A DNA stretch of 64,000 bases. Origin: Candidatus Poribacteria bacterium (lineage in GTDB: Bacteria; Abyssobacteria; SURF-5). The stretch is taken from assembly GCA_016215705.1 (NCBI GenBank), contig JACRIR010000207.1, forward strand, positions 19,886 through 83,885, in the 5' to 3' direction. The first letter of the stretch is position 1. Every line of letters begins with the position of its first letter. The notes beneath the pieces were generated by a model. That model had not been told where the DNA came from. It made no database searches and saw only the letters and a list, made by a program, of their open reading frames with translations. Positions 35,981 through 45,251 of this stretch are shown in pieces. The translations under genes and the position numbers were made by a program.

Positions 35981-36394
35981 ATGGATGAGATGTTGAAAGA
36001 ATTCGCAACCAACGTCATGGGAATGACCGAGGAAGACCTCGCCAAAATCTCGCCCGAGATGGGAGAAGGTCTCAAGAACGCAATGCTCAATATCGGACGC
36101 TACAGGATCGTCGCCGAAGTTATTAGCTCCCAGTACTGCTTCGCTGGTCTCCAGCCGGGACAGAAGTACATACTCCAGAATGGTCCACAGCTCAACACCG
36201 CAGAAAGCACTGCTCCGGTCTGTGTTGGCGCGCTCCCCCCGCTGGCCGAGCGAGCCAACTTGTTACTCGACCGTGTATACAACAACGTCAACGTGACCGC
36301 GCCCATGGCGGGATTCCGCTGCCATGATCCAGGCATCAACCTCGGCGGGCTGGGACACGTCCAGTTCAAGGTTACAGTCGAGGAAATCGCGTAA
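35981..36394 (+). CDS. TIGR04076-like small protein
   Basis: A 137-residue protein of unknown function. The C-terminal 95 residues fit the TIGR04076 pattern: a Cys followed by GxKY-like GQKYILQNG, then CVGALPPLAERANLL, and finally CHDPGINLGGLGHVQFKVTVE. Members often sit beside flavin or radical enzymes of anaerobic degradation. The N-terminal 35 residues are helical and extra. ATG follows AAGGAGATCGG. It lies between the lyase and an OYE-family reductase. Confidence 0.65.
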   Translation: MDEMLKEFATNVMGMTEEDLAKISPEMGEGLKNAMLNIGRYRIVAEVISSQYCFAGLQPGQKYILQNGPQLNTAESTAPVCVGALPPLAERANLLLDRVYNNVNVTAPMAGFRCHDPGINLGGLGHVQFKVTVEEIA

Positions 36395-36470
36395 TCCTAG
36401 GGGAACAAAGACCTGCTCCACAAATCTGACGCAATGATGGGAGTGGGATTCATTCGAGGGGGGAGCCTCC

Positions 36471-37562
36471 ATGCCTTACAAATCGGTCATGATGCCAATA
36501 ACAATCCGGAACTTCACGTTTCCCAACAGATTAGTGATGGCGCCGATGCACGTCAACCTGGCCGACGCGCATGGTCGGGTGACCGACGCGCTTATCGAAT
36601 TCTACAAGCCAGTGGCGGAAAACGGCATGGGCACGATCATCGTTGGCGCAACCTCGCCTGCCCCCGGCGGCGGGTTTGGGCCCAAAGGCCTCAACGCATT
36701 CGATGATGAACATGTCCACGGGTTTTCAAGGCTGTTTCGAATGATTGCTGATCGAGGCGCAGTGCCGGGCGTGCAAATCAGTCATGTGGGTCGCCAAAAC
36801 ATAGTCCCGGGCGTGACGATGGTGGCGCCTTCCGCCATCCCGGCCCCGTTTTTCGAAGGCAAAGTCCGCGAACTCACACACGATGAAGTTCTGGAGATGG
36901 AGGACAGATTTGCCATATCCGCTTCGATGTTATGGAGTGCAGGCGCACGTTTGATCGAGATTCATTGCGCGCACGGCTTTCTGCTCAATCAGTTCATTTC
37001 GCCGGCCAGCAATCGACGAAAAGACGAATACGGGGGCGACCTCGGAAATCGTCTGCGGATTGTGTTGAACATCCTCAGAAAGATCAGAGAACGCGTGGAT
37101 CAACGCCTCATCATCTCGTGCAGAATCAGCAGCGAGGAGTTGGTAGAGGATGGAACCACCCTCGAGCAAAGCTGCGAGATTGCCTCGACACTGCTCTGGA
37201 ATGGCGCAGATATCATCCATGTGTCGGGAGGAGTGGGCTACGCGAGCGGGTTGATGTTGAAGGCCATCTCCGACGGCATATGGCTCAAGAACGCCGGAAT
37301 CATCAAGAAACACGTAAGAGGCCCGGTAATTGCCGTCGGCTGTGTCAACTCCCTGACGCGAGCCGAAGAGATTCTGGACGCCGGAGCAGCCGACTTCGTG
37401 GCGATGGCTCGCGCGCTTCTTGCCGATCCTGAACTTGTTTCAAAGTCTCTGGCCGGTCGCGAGGACGAAGTCAACACTTGTATTGACTGCAACGCCTGTT
37501 ACGCGATTATTTCACCTGAATTTCCACCTGTATGCTGCACGCAGAAACCGGTTCTCTCTTAG
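36471..37562 (+). CDS. OYE-family NADH:flavin oxidoreductase with C-terminal 4Fe-4S motif
   Basis: A 363-residue FMN barrel related to the first half of the reductases at 20006 and 22894 (MMPITIRNFTFPNRLVMAPM; IEIHCAHGFLLNQFISPASNRRKDEYGG). It ends with CIDCNACYAI and a CC pair, the 4Fe-4S segment, but lacks the FAD/NAD(P) half. Electrons must therefore come from another protein, such as ETF or a ferredoxin. ATG follows CGAGGGGGGAG. It is the last gene of the plus-strand catabolic block. Confidence 0.85.
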   Translation: MPYKSVMMPITIRNFTFPNRLVMAPMHVNLADAHGRVTDALIEFYKPVAENGMGTIIVGATSPAPGGGFGPKGLNAFDDEHVHGFSRLFRMIADRGAVPGVQISHVGRQNIVPGVTMVAPSAIPAPFFEGKVRELTHDEVLEMEDRFAISASMLWSAGARLIEIHCAHGFLLNQFISPASNRRKDEYGGDLGNRLRIVLNILRKIRERVDQRLIISCRISSEELVEDGTTLEQSCEIASTLLWNGADIIHVSGGVGYASGLMLKAISDGIWLKNAGIIKKHVRGPVIAVGCVNSLTRAEEILDAGAADFVAMARALLADPELVSKSLAGREDEVNTCIDCNACYAIISPEFPPVCCTQKPVLS

Positions 37563-38009
37563 GGGCACGCCGATCCCATCTACCGTGGGTTACGTATGAA
37601 AAAACGGGATTTTCGATGGCGAAAGATGGATTTCCGCAAAACCAGCCCATAAATTAAGGAATTCTTGCAAGAAAACACTTGACAAATGATAGACTGCATG
37701 TTATAATCTCGCTATAAAACATAAGATTGTTGTGATATAACATAGCGTTACGATAATACTGCAAAAGAGGATATCATGCCGTCAAAATCCTCCGTAACTC
37801 GGCCAGAAACAGTATGAACAAACAAACGATTGCGCCCTGACACGCCTGCCAAGAAGGGCCTGCCATCCAAACACTTCATTGAAAGGGGGGATGATTGGAA
37901 CACTCCAGGGGTTTCACCACGTCCGCCTGCAACAAGGGGTGGATGTAGTCCAGTGCAGGGGGGAAGTGAGTCGCTGCATCGGTTCTACAAGCGAAAGGAG
38001 CAGATTAGG
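37563..38009. other. Long spacer/leader with module E
   Basis: Module E at 37679-37747 would give a leader of about 290 bases to the prepilin-like gene. I see no known riboswitch. A 13-codon ORF at 37775 follows AAAAGAGGATATC and might be a leader peptide, without further support. Confidence 0.55.
37679..37747 (+). promoter_or_regulatory. Shared promoter/operator module E
   Basis: TTGACA (37679-37684), 17 bases, TATAAT (37702-37707), then CTCGCTAT and AAAACATAAG. The AAAAYATA block starts 14 bases after the start of the -10, as in module A. CGCTAT (37710-37715) has an inverted partner ATAGCG near 37742-37747. Confidence 0.7.
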
Positions 38010-38906
38010 ATGAGTAAAGTGTTTCGTGGTAAAAAGGGATTCACTCTTGTCGAGTTGCTGGTGGTCATAGCTATTATCGGTATCTTAGCTGCGATCCTGC
38101 TGCCGGCGCTTGCAAAGGCAAGAGAATCGGCCCGCCGTTCTGCTTGCGTGAACAACCTCAAGCAGATCGGTCTGGTGCTGGGCCTGTACGCGACCGAGAA
38201 CAAAGAAATATTCCCGCCGCTTGCGAATATCTCCGAGAGGTTCCTTTGGGACGCCAATTGCCTGTATCCGGAATATCTGACGGATGCAGCCATTCTGGCG
38301 TGTCCTTCTGACCCTGAAACGAATCCCAAAACGAACTTCCGCCTGACCGTGAACACGAGCTTGAGCGACAACTCGTGGGGCGCTACAACGGCGGCCTTCA
38401 GCAAAGGCACTGTCCATCCCGACTGTATCGGGACGCTGAGCTACGCGTATGCCGGTTATATGATCATGCAAAACAGCGAACTGGCGGGTGGTCTCACCTG
38501 CTACAAGTTAATCGATGCGGCGTTGGCGATCAGCCTTGCGAACACTGACGGCTGGCGCGACCGCAACTTGAACCTGGCGTCCTTCGGGTTCACCGGCTCG
38601 GGCAATGCAAGAAGCAGCACCGTCAACAGACTGTCCACGAGCGTTGACAGGTTCCTCGTCACCGACATCAACACGATCCTCACCGGCTCAGAGTCCGGCT
38701 CGAGCGTGATACCGATCATGTGGGACCAGATTTCAACAATGATCAGCGAGTTCAGCCATGTTCCGGCTGGTCAGAACGTGTTGTTCATGGACGGGCACGT
38801 CGAATTCTATCGTTATGACAGAGCCTCGACGAAGTTCCCGGTATCTCCTCTCATGGCTGCTATTAACGGCGGCCTTGGTGACAAGACGTACGCATATTGT
38901 CCATAA
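38010..38906 (+). CDS. Type II secretion/prepilin-like protein with H-X9-DG motif (DUF1559 type)
   Basis: A 298-residue protein. [25 protein letters not shown] is a class III prepilin signal with cleavage after Gly and Glu at +5. The C-terminal [13 protein letters not shown] is the H-X9-DG-type processing-associated motif common in PVC bacteria and related phyla. It would be cut by a prepilin peptidase and enter a pseudopilus or stay membrane-anchored. The ATG at 38010 follows AAAGGAG; the track start at 37830 is unsupported. A strong terminator follows. Confidence 0.85.
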   Translation: MSKVFRGKKGFTLVELLVVIAIIGILAAILLPALAKARESARRSACVNNLKQIGLVLGLYATENKEIFPPLANISERFLWDANCLYPEYLTDAAILACPSDPETNPKTNFRLTVNTSLSDNSWGATTAAFSKGTVHPDCIGTLSYAYAGYMIMQNSELAGGLTCYKLIDAALAISLANTDGWRDRNLNLASFGFTGSGNARSSTVNRLSTSVDRFLVTDINTILTGSESGSSVIPIMWDQISTMISEFSHVPAGQNVLFMDGHVEFYRYDRASTKFPVSPLMAAINGGLGDKTYAYCP

Positions 38907-38954
38907 TCATACAGTGATTTGACCCAACCCCCCATGCACCATAGTAACACCAGA

Positions 38955-38990
38955 GAAGGGGAAGACCAGGAGGTCTTCCCCTTCTTCTGT
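38955..38990. terminator. Rho-independent terminator
   Basis: GAAGGGGAAGACC-AGGA-GGTCTTCCCCTTC, a 13-bp perfect stem with a tetraloop, followed by TTCTGT. It lies between the convergent prepilin-like and response-regulator genes and may serve both strands. Confidence 0.85.
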
Positions 38991-39065
38991 GTTTGGAGTA
39001 CGGTCGAGAATGGCTCTTCCGGAGGCTGTCCCGTAGCTCTGTCAGAGCGAATTTATTCGCACGCG

Positions 39066-40436
39066 CTATTTCAGCCCGAACTTCTGGAGTCGGTAGCGGA
39101 GAGTGTCGCGTGAGATGCCGAGAAGCTCGGCAGCGCGGGTCTGGTTGCCGCCGGCCATGCTCATAGCCTTGCGAATGAGTTCTCTCTCGACTTCCTCGAG
39201 AGAAAGCCCTGTTGTGGGAAACTCGTCGACAAGCTTGATCATCTGGCTTCCCTCGACAAACTGGGTTATCTCAGGTGGAAGACCTTGAACCTCAATGCGG
39301 TCGCCGGTCTCGAGAATGAGCACTCTCTCGACAATGTTCCTTAGCTCGCGCACGTTCCCCGGCCAAGGGTATCGCTTGAGCAACTCGAGCGCCTCGGGCG
39401 AGATGCCGGTCACGGATTTCTTGAACTCGGCGTTGAATCTGTCGATGAAGAATTGAACCAGCTTGGGAATGTCCTCCGGATGTTCACGCAACGGCGGAAG
39501 ATATATGGGGATTACCTGAAGCCGGTAGAAGAGATCATTGCGGAACCTGCCGGTCGCAACCTCGGTTTTCAAATCCTTATTTGTTGCGGCTATAATGCGG
39601 ACGTCGACCGAAATCTCGACCGTGCCGCCGACTCTGCGGAATCGCTTGCTCTCGATGGCTTTCAGCAGCTTACCCTGGAGCGTGAGCGGCATGTCGCCTA
39701 TCTCATCGAGATAAATAGTGCCGCCTTCGGCAAGCTCGAACAGTCCCTTTTTCGTGGCGCTCGCGCCGGTAAAGGCGCCTTTCTCATGGCCGAAAAGCTC
39801 GCTCTCGAGCAAATGCTCGGGAAACGCGGAACAATTGATGTCGAGAAATACGGCCTCCGAGCGGTCGCTCAAGGAATGAATCGTCCGCGCAATGAGGTCC
39901 TTGCCCGTTCCGCTTTCTCCCTGAAGCAAGACGGTCGAGAACTTGCTTGCAGCAACTTTACTGACCGTCGAGAAGACGTCTTGCATCGATGCGGCATCGC
40001 CAATCAAATTCTCGAACGCATAGCGTCCTTTCAACTCATCTTTCAAACTGGTGAGCTCGCGCTTCATCTTCGCAGTTTCAAGCGCCATCTCGATCCGGAG
40101 TTTGACGTCTTCGATCTCGAAAGGCTTGCAAATGTAATCGACTGCGCCCTCCTTGACCGCCCGCACCGCTGTCTTTACGTCGCCCATCCCGGTCACAATG
40201 ATGAAAAGCGGGCTTAAGCCTTTTTTCCTGGCTACTTCCATCACCTTGAAGCCGTCGATCCCGGGCATTTTCAAATCGAGCAAAACGGCGTCGGGCTCAT
40301 GCTGCTCCATCATCGCGAGGGCCTCCTCGCCGGACGCCGCCTGCGCCGTTTCATAGCCTGCCTGCCGAAGGTCTTTCTCGAGTGACCAACGTATCAGATG
40401 TTCGTCGTCTACGACCAGTATCCTGAACTTTCCCAT
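39066..40436 (-). CDS. Sigma-54-dependent response regulator (NtrC family)
   Basis: A 456-residue activator with a receiver domain ([21 protein letters not shown] with phospho-Asp near 54, Lys in ICKPF), an AAA+ domain (GESGTGKD Walker A near 170, [13 protein letters not shown] sigma-54 contact loop, [11 protein letters not shown] Walker B) and a Fis-type HTH ([22 protein letters not shown]). It activates sigma-54 RNA polymerase once phosphorylated. It is encoded with a PilZ-like protein and a histidine kinase, and GG-N10-GC promoters lie before the cytochrome genes of the same locus. The likely targets are therefore local. Confidence 0.94.
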   Translation of the reverse strand: MGKFRILVVDDEHLIRWSLEKDLRQAGYETAQAASGEEALAMMEQHEPDAVLLDLKMPGIDGFKVMEVARKKGLSPLFIIVTGMGDVKTAVRAVKEGAVDYICKPFEIEDVKLRIEMALETAKMKRELTSLKDELKGRYAFENLIGDAASMQDVFSTVSKVAASKFSTVLLQGESGTGKDLIARTIHSLSDRSEAVFLDINCSAFPEHLLESELFGHEKGAFTGASATKKGLFELAEGGTIYLDEIGDMPLTLQGKLLKAIESKRFRRVGGTVEISVDVRIIAATNKDLKTEVATGRFRNDLFYRLQVIPIYLPPLREHPEDIPKLVQFFIDRFNAEFKKSVTGISPEALELLKRYPWPGNVRELRNIVERVLILETGDRIEVQGLPPEITQFVEGSQMIKLVDEFPTTGLSLEEVERELIRKAMSMAGGNQTRAAELLGISRDTLRYRLQKFGLK

Positions 40437-40591
40437 GTGCCTCGCTCAGTCAAAACTTAAGGCCTACCCACTTGACCCTTCTCAGTCTGTCTGTGACTCA
40501 CTCCCCAAAATCTATACTACTTATTGGGAGTAATGGAGTCAAGTGCATAGGCCCATATCCGTGGGTCAGAGAACTGTAACGCGGCTTATCT

Positions 40592-40996
40592 CTATGTCAA
40601 ATCCTCCTCGAGGCATTTGATTGTGTCAAGCAACATCAGCAGGTTCCGGCTGTCTTCCTCTCCCAGTTCCGCAAACTCCGACCCCACAATATAGAATCCG
40701 CTAGTGGCAGAGGGCTGCGTATGCATGACTCTTATTGTTGCAATCACTTCCGGTCCGACAATAGGCCGCATCTCAAAACGCAGGCGCGAGCCCTCCGACG
40801 GCTCGAAATTCGTCTCGAGGCAAATCCCCTGTGGGCACACGTTCAACAGGACCGCCCCATGTCTCTTATTGTTGTCTGATTGGATCAGGGGTGAATCAGG
40901 CCTCAAAGTGCAAGAACAAACGAACCTGACGCAATCGAATCTGGCGCCCTTACGGAGTTCCTCTTTCGGTTGTTCATACATATCAATACTTCTCAT
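40592..40996 (-). CDS. PilZ-like domain protein
   Basis: A 134-residue protein with RKGARF near the start (RxxxR-like) and, after a strand, NVCPQGICLET, which matches (D/N)xSxxG except Cys for Ser. FEMRPIVGPEVIATIRVMH continues the beta-barrel pattern. PilZ domains bind cyclic di-GMP. Here the motif is imperfect, so binding is uncertain. It lies between the kinase and regulator genes and probably adds a second-messenger or structural input. Confidence 0.6.
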   Translation of the reverse strand: MRSIDMYEQPKEELRKGARFDCVRFVCSCTLRPDSPLIQSDNNKRHGAVLLNVCPQGICLETNFEPSEGSRLRFEMRPIVGPEVIATIRVMHTQPSATSGFYIVGSEFAELGEEDSRNLLMLLDTIKCLEEDLT

Positions 40997-41033
40997 CCCG
41001 GCTTGCGTTCAAAGATTTCCAATGACGCCGTCC

Positions 41034-42941
41034 TCAATTCCTCTCGGGGGCCGCAGAGCTTGAAGCGGGCACTCCCTCCGCCATTTCCTCGCTGGCTACG
41101 GGCAGAATCACGGTGAAAGTGCTTCCTTCGTCCACCTTGCTGTCGACCAGTATCTCCCCGCCGTGGTCGCGGATGATTCCGTAACTTATCGAGAGTCCGA
41201 GTCCGGTTCCTTCTCCGGGCTCGCGGGTCGTGAAAAACGGATCAAATATCTTGTCCATTATTTCCGGCTTGATCCCCTCGCCGGTATCTTTTACGGAGGC
41301 GCGCACCAGACGGTCTTCCTTGTCTGCGCTTGTTCCGACAATCAGCTTGCCGCCTCTCGACATCGCCTTGCGCGCATTCACGATTATGTTGAGAAAAACC
41401 TGCTGTAGCTCGTTCGAGTCGCCCTTGACCGGTGGCAGATCCTCGGCAAAATGAGTCTCCACCTCGACGTTGCCCTTTTTGAGATTGCTTTGCATGAACC
41501 CGAGGGTATCTCTAACAATGCTATTGAGATCGAGCAACGCAAAATTCTTCTCGGAGACGCGGGCGAACGTCAGCAGGCTCCCTATGATGGATTTGCATCT
41601 CCGTATTTCGCGTTCCACGTACACGAGATTCTTCTCAAAACTTTCTGCCTCCTCATCGCTGAGGTGCTTCAGGCCGCGCGCGCGCACAGCGTCCGCCAAT
41701 ACCTGTAGGAAGGCATATATGCCGGCGAGCGGATTATTCAGCTCGTGGGCAAGGCCCGCAGCCAGTTCACCGATAGCGGCGAGCTTGGTGGACTGAATCA
41801 GTTTCGCCTGCGCGTCCGCCAATTGCCTTCCCCTCTCCGCCACACGCTCCTCGAGGGTCTGATTCCATCGCTCGAGCTCTTCCCTGTATTTCTTCAAGTC
41901 GGCAACCATCTTGTTAAAGGACTCGCTGAGTTCGCCCACCTCGTCACCGGTCCGGACCGGGACATACTGGTCAAGGTCGCCTTCCGCCACGGCTGCGCTT
42001 GCCCGCGAAAGTTCCCGAATTGGGCCCACTGTTCTCGACACGGTCAGAATGAAGATCGGCACAATGACTAAAAGCGTCAAGCCGACAACTATGACGGTTG
42101 TAGTAATAATGTTCCGCTTGGCCCGTGACAAGTCATCGACTGACTCGAAGATGGCAACCAGAGCTTCCTTTCTGAAATTGACGATCAAAGGAGAAAGTAT
42201 CATCCTCACGGAATGATCCCCGCAATCGAATTCCGCAAAATAAGGCACATCTTCATTCAGTATATGGCCCAGGAGTTTTGGAGTGAAAATCTTCCTGATC
42301 TCCTCATCGCATGCATCCGGGCCGGAGCTTGATTCGACGAGCTCTCCCCGGTAATACACCTGAACCCTGTAAGCCCCCGTCTTCTGACGCAAATCCTGCA
42401 AAAACTCCTTGTCAATCGGCCTCGACACGGTTATTACCGAGCGGCTGCCCGCGCGCCCCTCTATCGGGGCCACGGCGGCAAACTCAAGAGTTTTCTTTCC
42501 GTCCTCCAGGCGGGCGACAAGGTCGGTCGCCCTAATACCAAGCAGGCCAAGACGGTTCAGGCCGGGGTTGACCGAGGCAAGGTCGCTCCCGCCGCCTATG
42601 TTGGACAGAATCTTGTTTTCTCTTAGGAACTCCAGCAGGTAGATGATAACGAGACGGCTGTCTCTCGCTTCGGAAATGTGTCCGGCGAGACGCTCCGTAT
42701 CGGCCATGAATTGCGCATAGAACGCAAGGCTTTTCTCTATGTCCACAACGATTTCCTGCGTCAGACGGATGTCGCTTTTCAGCTTATCATTGACCCTTGC
42801 CTCAACGTTGGCCGAAACCAGGTCGATCATGGTATAGATGATGAGCGCCCCTATCAGCACCATCACGGCGACAAACGGCAAGAAAATCTTGTTCAGCACC
42901 GTGTTGCTGCTTGAAAAGAATTTTTTTGTGGAATCTCTCAT
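41034..42941 (-). CDS. Membrane sensor histidine kinase
   Basis: A 635-residue kinase: TM1 (FLPFVAVMVLIGALIIYTMI), a periplasmic sensor of about 230 residues, TM2 (TTTVIVVGLTLLVIVPIFIL), HAMP, a coiled linker, HisKA (GELAAGLAHELNNPLAG, phospho-His) and HATPase (N box FLNIIVNARKAM, G boxes DTGEGIKPEI and GEGTGLGLSIS). The start at ATG 42941 is preferred; the longer track ORF begins inside palindrome P7. It should phosphorylate the NtrC-type regulator two genes on. The periplasmic binding protein encoded just upstream may feed it a signal. Confidence 0.9.
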   Translation of the reverse strand: MRDSTKKFFSSSNTVLNKIFLPFVAVMVLIGALIIYTMIDLVSANVEARVNDKLKSDIRLTQEIVVDIEKSLAFYAQFMADTERLAGHISEARDSRLVIIYLLEFLRENKILSNIGGGSDLASVNPGLNRLGLLGIRATDLVARLEDGKKTLEFAAVAPIEGRAGSRSVITVSRPIDKEFLQDLRQKTGAYRVQVYYRGELVESSSGPDACDEEIRKIFTPKLLGHILNEDVPYFAEFDCGDHSVRMILSPLIVNFRKEALVAIFESVDDLSRAKRNIITTTVIVVGLTLLVIVPIFILTVSRTVGPIRELSRASAAVAEGDLDQYVPVRTGDEVGELSESFNKMVADLKKYREELERWNQTLEERVAERGRQLADAQAKLIQSTKLAAIGELAAGLAHELNNPLAGIYAFLQVLADAVRARGLKHLSDEEAESFEKNLVYVEREIRRCKSIIGSLLTFARVSEKNFALLDLNSIVRDTLGFMQSNLKKGNVEVETHFAEDLPPVKGDSNELQQVFLNIIVNARKAMSRGGKLIVGTSADKEDRLVRASVKDTGEGIKPEIMDKIFDPFFTTREPGEGTGLGLSISYGIIRDHGGEILVDSKVDEGSTFTVILPVASEEMAEGVPASSSAAPERN

Positions 42942-42973
42942 GCCGCCACTAGTCCTGCGAAATCGGAAACCCG

Positions 42974-43016
42974 GCTTATTCGGGGACACCATGCGGCATG
43001 GTGTCCCCGAATAAGC
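42974..43016. repeat. Dispersed palindrome P7 (43 bp, perfect)
   Basis: GCTTATTCGGGGACACCATGC and its complement around G. The flank CGCCGGTTTCCTAGGAG matches the repeat-family flank. Confidence 0.9.
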
Positions 43017-43138
43017 GCCGGTTTCCTAGGAGCTCTTGACCCCACTGCGCGGTGTTGATTGTAAAAGAAACGCACCAGCAGCCCCAATGTCATTCCCGCG
43101 AAAGCGAGAATGACGCAGGGTGTTGCGTCTCCGGAGTT

Positions 43139-43166
43139 TAACCATGAACCATGAACCATGAACCGA
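43139..43166 (+). repeat. Heptamer array H6 (4 units)
   Basis: TAACCAT, GAACCAT twice, GAACCGA, followed by GTTTCTTAGGAG. No plus-strand gene follows here, so the array is not tied to a ribosome-binding site in use. Confidence 0.8.
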
Positions 43167-43186
43167 GTTTCTTAGGAGAAACCGTG

Positions 43187-44932
43187 TTATCCCGGGTTTC
43201 TCTGGTCTTCCTCCCTGAGCAGGGTCTCAGGCTTCAGGTCGATTTTCTCCAGCATCTTGTAAAGCTCGCCGTAGTCAGAGTCATTCGTCTCGACAAACTT
43301 TGTCGCATTCCCTAACGCTGAAAGCGCCTCTCTGCCCTGAGGGTCTTGATCCATCGAGATCAGATAATGCTTTATCGCAGAGCGTATATTGAATTCAGAA
43401 GGCAGGTTCTTTGTTTCATCTTCACTGCGGGCCATTGTCTGATGGCACTCGAAACACGGAAGTTCAAGGTCCTTTCTCATCACAAAGGCATTCGATGGCG
43501 CCGGAGGAGACTGCGCCAGAATCTTGAGGTTCGACCCCATCAGATGATTCTCCCTTGCAATCATGTAGTAAATCAGGTCTTTTGCCGCTCCCACGTCCGC
43601 CTTGTTATGGAGCACCGCGAGAATGGCGTCCTCATGGGTCCCCGTAAAATAGATATCCGAGAAATATCTCCGATAGTCGGTGATCCCATTCTTCTTGAAA
43701 TAATAAAGCGGGAAGACGTACCCTGCTGTCGTCGTCTTGCCTCCCATCACGAGACGTTTGCCCTTCATTTGTTCGAGACCCTCGATACCGCTGTCGGCGC
43801 GTACGAATATGATTCCCCTGTAGGTGGAGACGTCGCCGTAACTGGGCCGGGCGACCACCTCGACGTGCTCACGCACGGTGGTATAGGCCAGACTGCCGAG
43901 AAACGCAGCGTTAATGTCTCCTCGCTCCAGGCTCTGGCAAGCTTCAATATACGTTGAAAAAAGCTTGAGCGTTACCGAGAATCTCTCGCCGAGCTTTTGC
44001 GACAAATAATTCGCCAGGGGCTCGTACCGCTGACTCTGAACCATCACATCTTGCTCCGGCACCAATCCGATTAGAATCTCGTATCGCTGCGGCACGTATC
44101 CGGAATTCTCTATGACCCTTGCGCCTTCCTCCGAAAAGATGAAGTTGACAAACCGCATCGTCGAAGGCTTCGGATGCGGGCCCAAGACCAGCCCGAATGG
44201 TCTCAGGAATTTGTACCGATGCTCCTTCAGATTCGACAGCGTCGGCGCGACACCATTGATCGAAATTATGTTGACAGGCGGGTTTTCGGTGACGATCTCG
44301 CCAAGCGACATGTAACCAATAGAATGAGTTATCAACTGCAGTGACTCACTTACCTGCCAGGGCCTTTCGACCGTGATTGCTTCCGGCGTGACTCGCAGAC
44401 TCTCACCCAGAAATGTCTTGCGGACCATAAGCTTCGCCGAGGTATGTTCAGGCCGGTCAACAACCGCAATCTTGGCGTTTGGTCCGCCGACTTGCGCCCA
44501 ATTAGCGATCTTACCCGCATAGATATCTCTGATCTGGTCAGAGTTCAAATTCGTGATTCCGACGTTCGTATTGGTGGCGAAAACTAGGCCGTCTACCGCC
44601 AGGTGCAAATAGCGAACAGGATTCTCCCTTTCGTGTGGCGCCATCTCACGCGAAATCGCGCCGATATCATAATGTTCCTCGGTAGTTCCCGCGATTCCAG
44701 CCTCCGAATGAGAGTCGGGCAGGAACACAATCTCCGTGTCTCTCTCCTTCTTTGAAAACTCATTTGCCAGTGTCTTGAGCAGGGGCATTACTGCCGCTGA
44801 ACCCGAAATAAACACGCGCTTTTCACCGGTTGCGCGCGGCTCGGGAGCGGGTTTCTTGCTCTTACACGTCAGCGCCGAAGGGAACGTGAGCGCAATTACA
44901 AGAAAGAGACAGATTAATGCCTTCTTCTTCAA
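43187..44932 (-). CDS. Two-domain periplasmic binding protein (PstS-like plus PhnD-like) with one heme c motif
   Basis: A 581-residue exported protein. The first half is PstS-like (RVFISGSAAVMPLLKTLANEF, YDIGAISREM, GVAPT..NL). The second is PhnD/TAXI-like (GLVPEQDVMVQSQRYEPLANYLSQKLGERF, INAAFLGSLAYT, KGKRLVMGGKTTTAGYVFPLYYF). CFECH near residue 485 is a single CxxCH. The start is TTG (44932) after GAAGGAAAAC; the longer ORF passes through palindrome P8. The hydrophobic leader ends in LTC, a weak lipobox. It precedes the kinase gene, so a ligand- or redox-sensing input to the two-component system is plausible (inference). Confidence 0.78.
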   Translation of the reverse strand: MKKKALICLFLVIALTFPSALTCKSKKPAPEPRATGEKRVFISGSAAVMPLLKTLANEFSKKERDTEIVFLPDSHSEAGIAGTTEEHYDIGAISREMAPHERENPVRYLHLAVDGLVFATNTNVGITNLNSDQIRDIYAGKIANWAQVGGPNAKIAVVDRPEHTSAKLMVRKTFLGESLRVTPEAITVERPWQVSESLQLITHSIGYMSLGEIVTENPPVNIISINGVAPTLSNLKEHRYKFLRPFGLVLGPHPKPSTMRFVNFIFSEEGARVIENSGYVPQRYEILIGLVPEQDVMVQSQRYEPLANYLSQKLGERFSVTLKLFSTYIEACQSLERGDINAAFLGSLAYTTVREHVEVVARPSYGDVSTYRGIIFVRADSGIEGLEQMKGKRLVMGGKTTTAGYVFPLYYFKKNGITDYRRYFSDIYFTGTHEDAILAVLHNKADVGAAKDLIYYMIARENHLMGSNLKILAQSPPAPSNAFVMRKDLELPCFECHQTMARSEDETKNLPSEFNIRSAIKHYLISMDQDPQGREALSALGNATKFVETNDSDYGELYKMLEKIDLKPETLLREEDQRNPG

Positions 44933-44974
44933 TATGTTTTCCTTCAATACAAAACTATACCCGAAATGAGTATA

Positions 44975-44989
44975 GCATAAATCCGGCCA
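44975..44989 (-). promoter_or_regulatory. Sigma-54-type promoter candidate S4
   Basis: On the minus strand: TGGCCGGATTTATGC, GG-N10-GC spacing, about 40 bases before the TTG start of the binding-protein gene. The -12 is ATGC, so it is weaker than S1-S3. Confidence 0.45.
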
Positions 44990-45018
44990 AATCGCGTAAA
45001 CACAATGGGATAGCTCAG

Positions 45019-45057
45019 AAAATTGGGGACACGATGCCGCATCATGTCCCCAATTTT
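45019..45057. repeat. Dispersed palindrome P8 with altered arm
   Basis: AAAATTGGGGACA..TGTCCCCAATTTT: C of the usual AATTCGGGG is missing in one arm and its partner is missing in the other, so pairing is kept. Confidence 0.88.
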
Positions 45058-45251
45058 TGCTCAAATGTGATTTCTTGAAGACGAGACTTATGATTAAGGT
45101 CTGAGAATCTGTCCCGCAATTCTGTATATGCGAATCTATTCGCACGTGCAATGTGAAAAGAGCCCGAAAATATTGTGCGAATATATTGGCGCCGACAGAA
45201 GCCTATGCCGGCTCGCCAATTGCGCGATTGATTCTCTGACGCCGGAGGCAG

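Larger units (their letters stand above)
44933..45251. other. Spacer with sigma-54-like site and palindrome P8
   Basis: No gene is seen. It holds S4 (44975-44989), P8 (45019-45057) and short TGCGAATCTATTCGCA-type inverted repeats near 45128 that recur near 39049. Confidence 0.6.

Noticed and set aside
37708-38009. Cyclic-di-GMP or other riboswitch in the long leader of the prepilin-like gene
   Set aside because: I could not find a conserved core or a consistent set of stems; only scattered short pairings.
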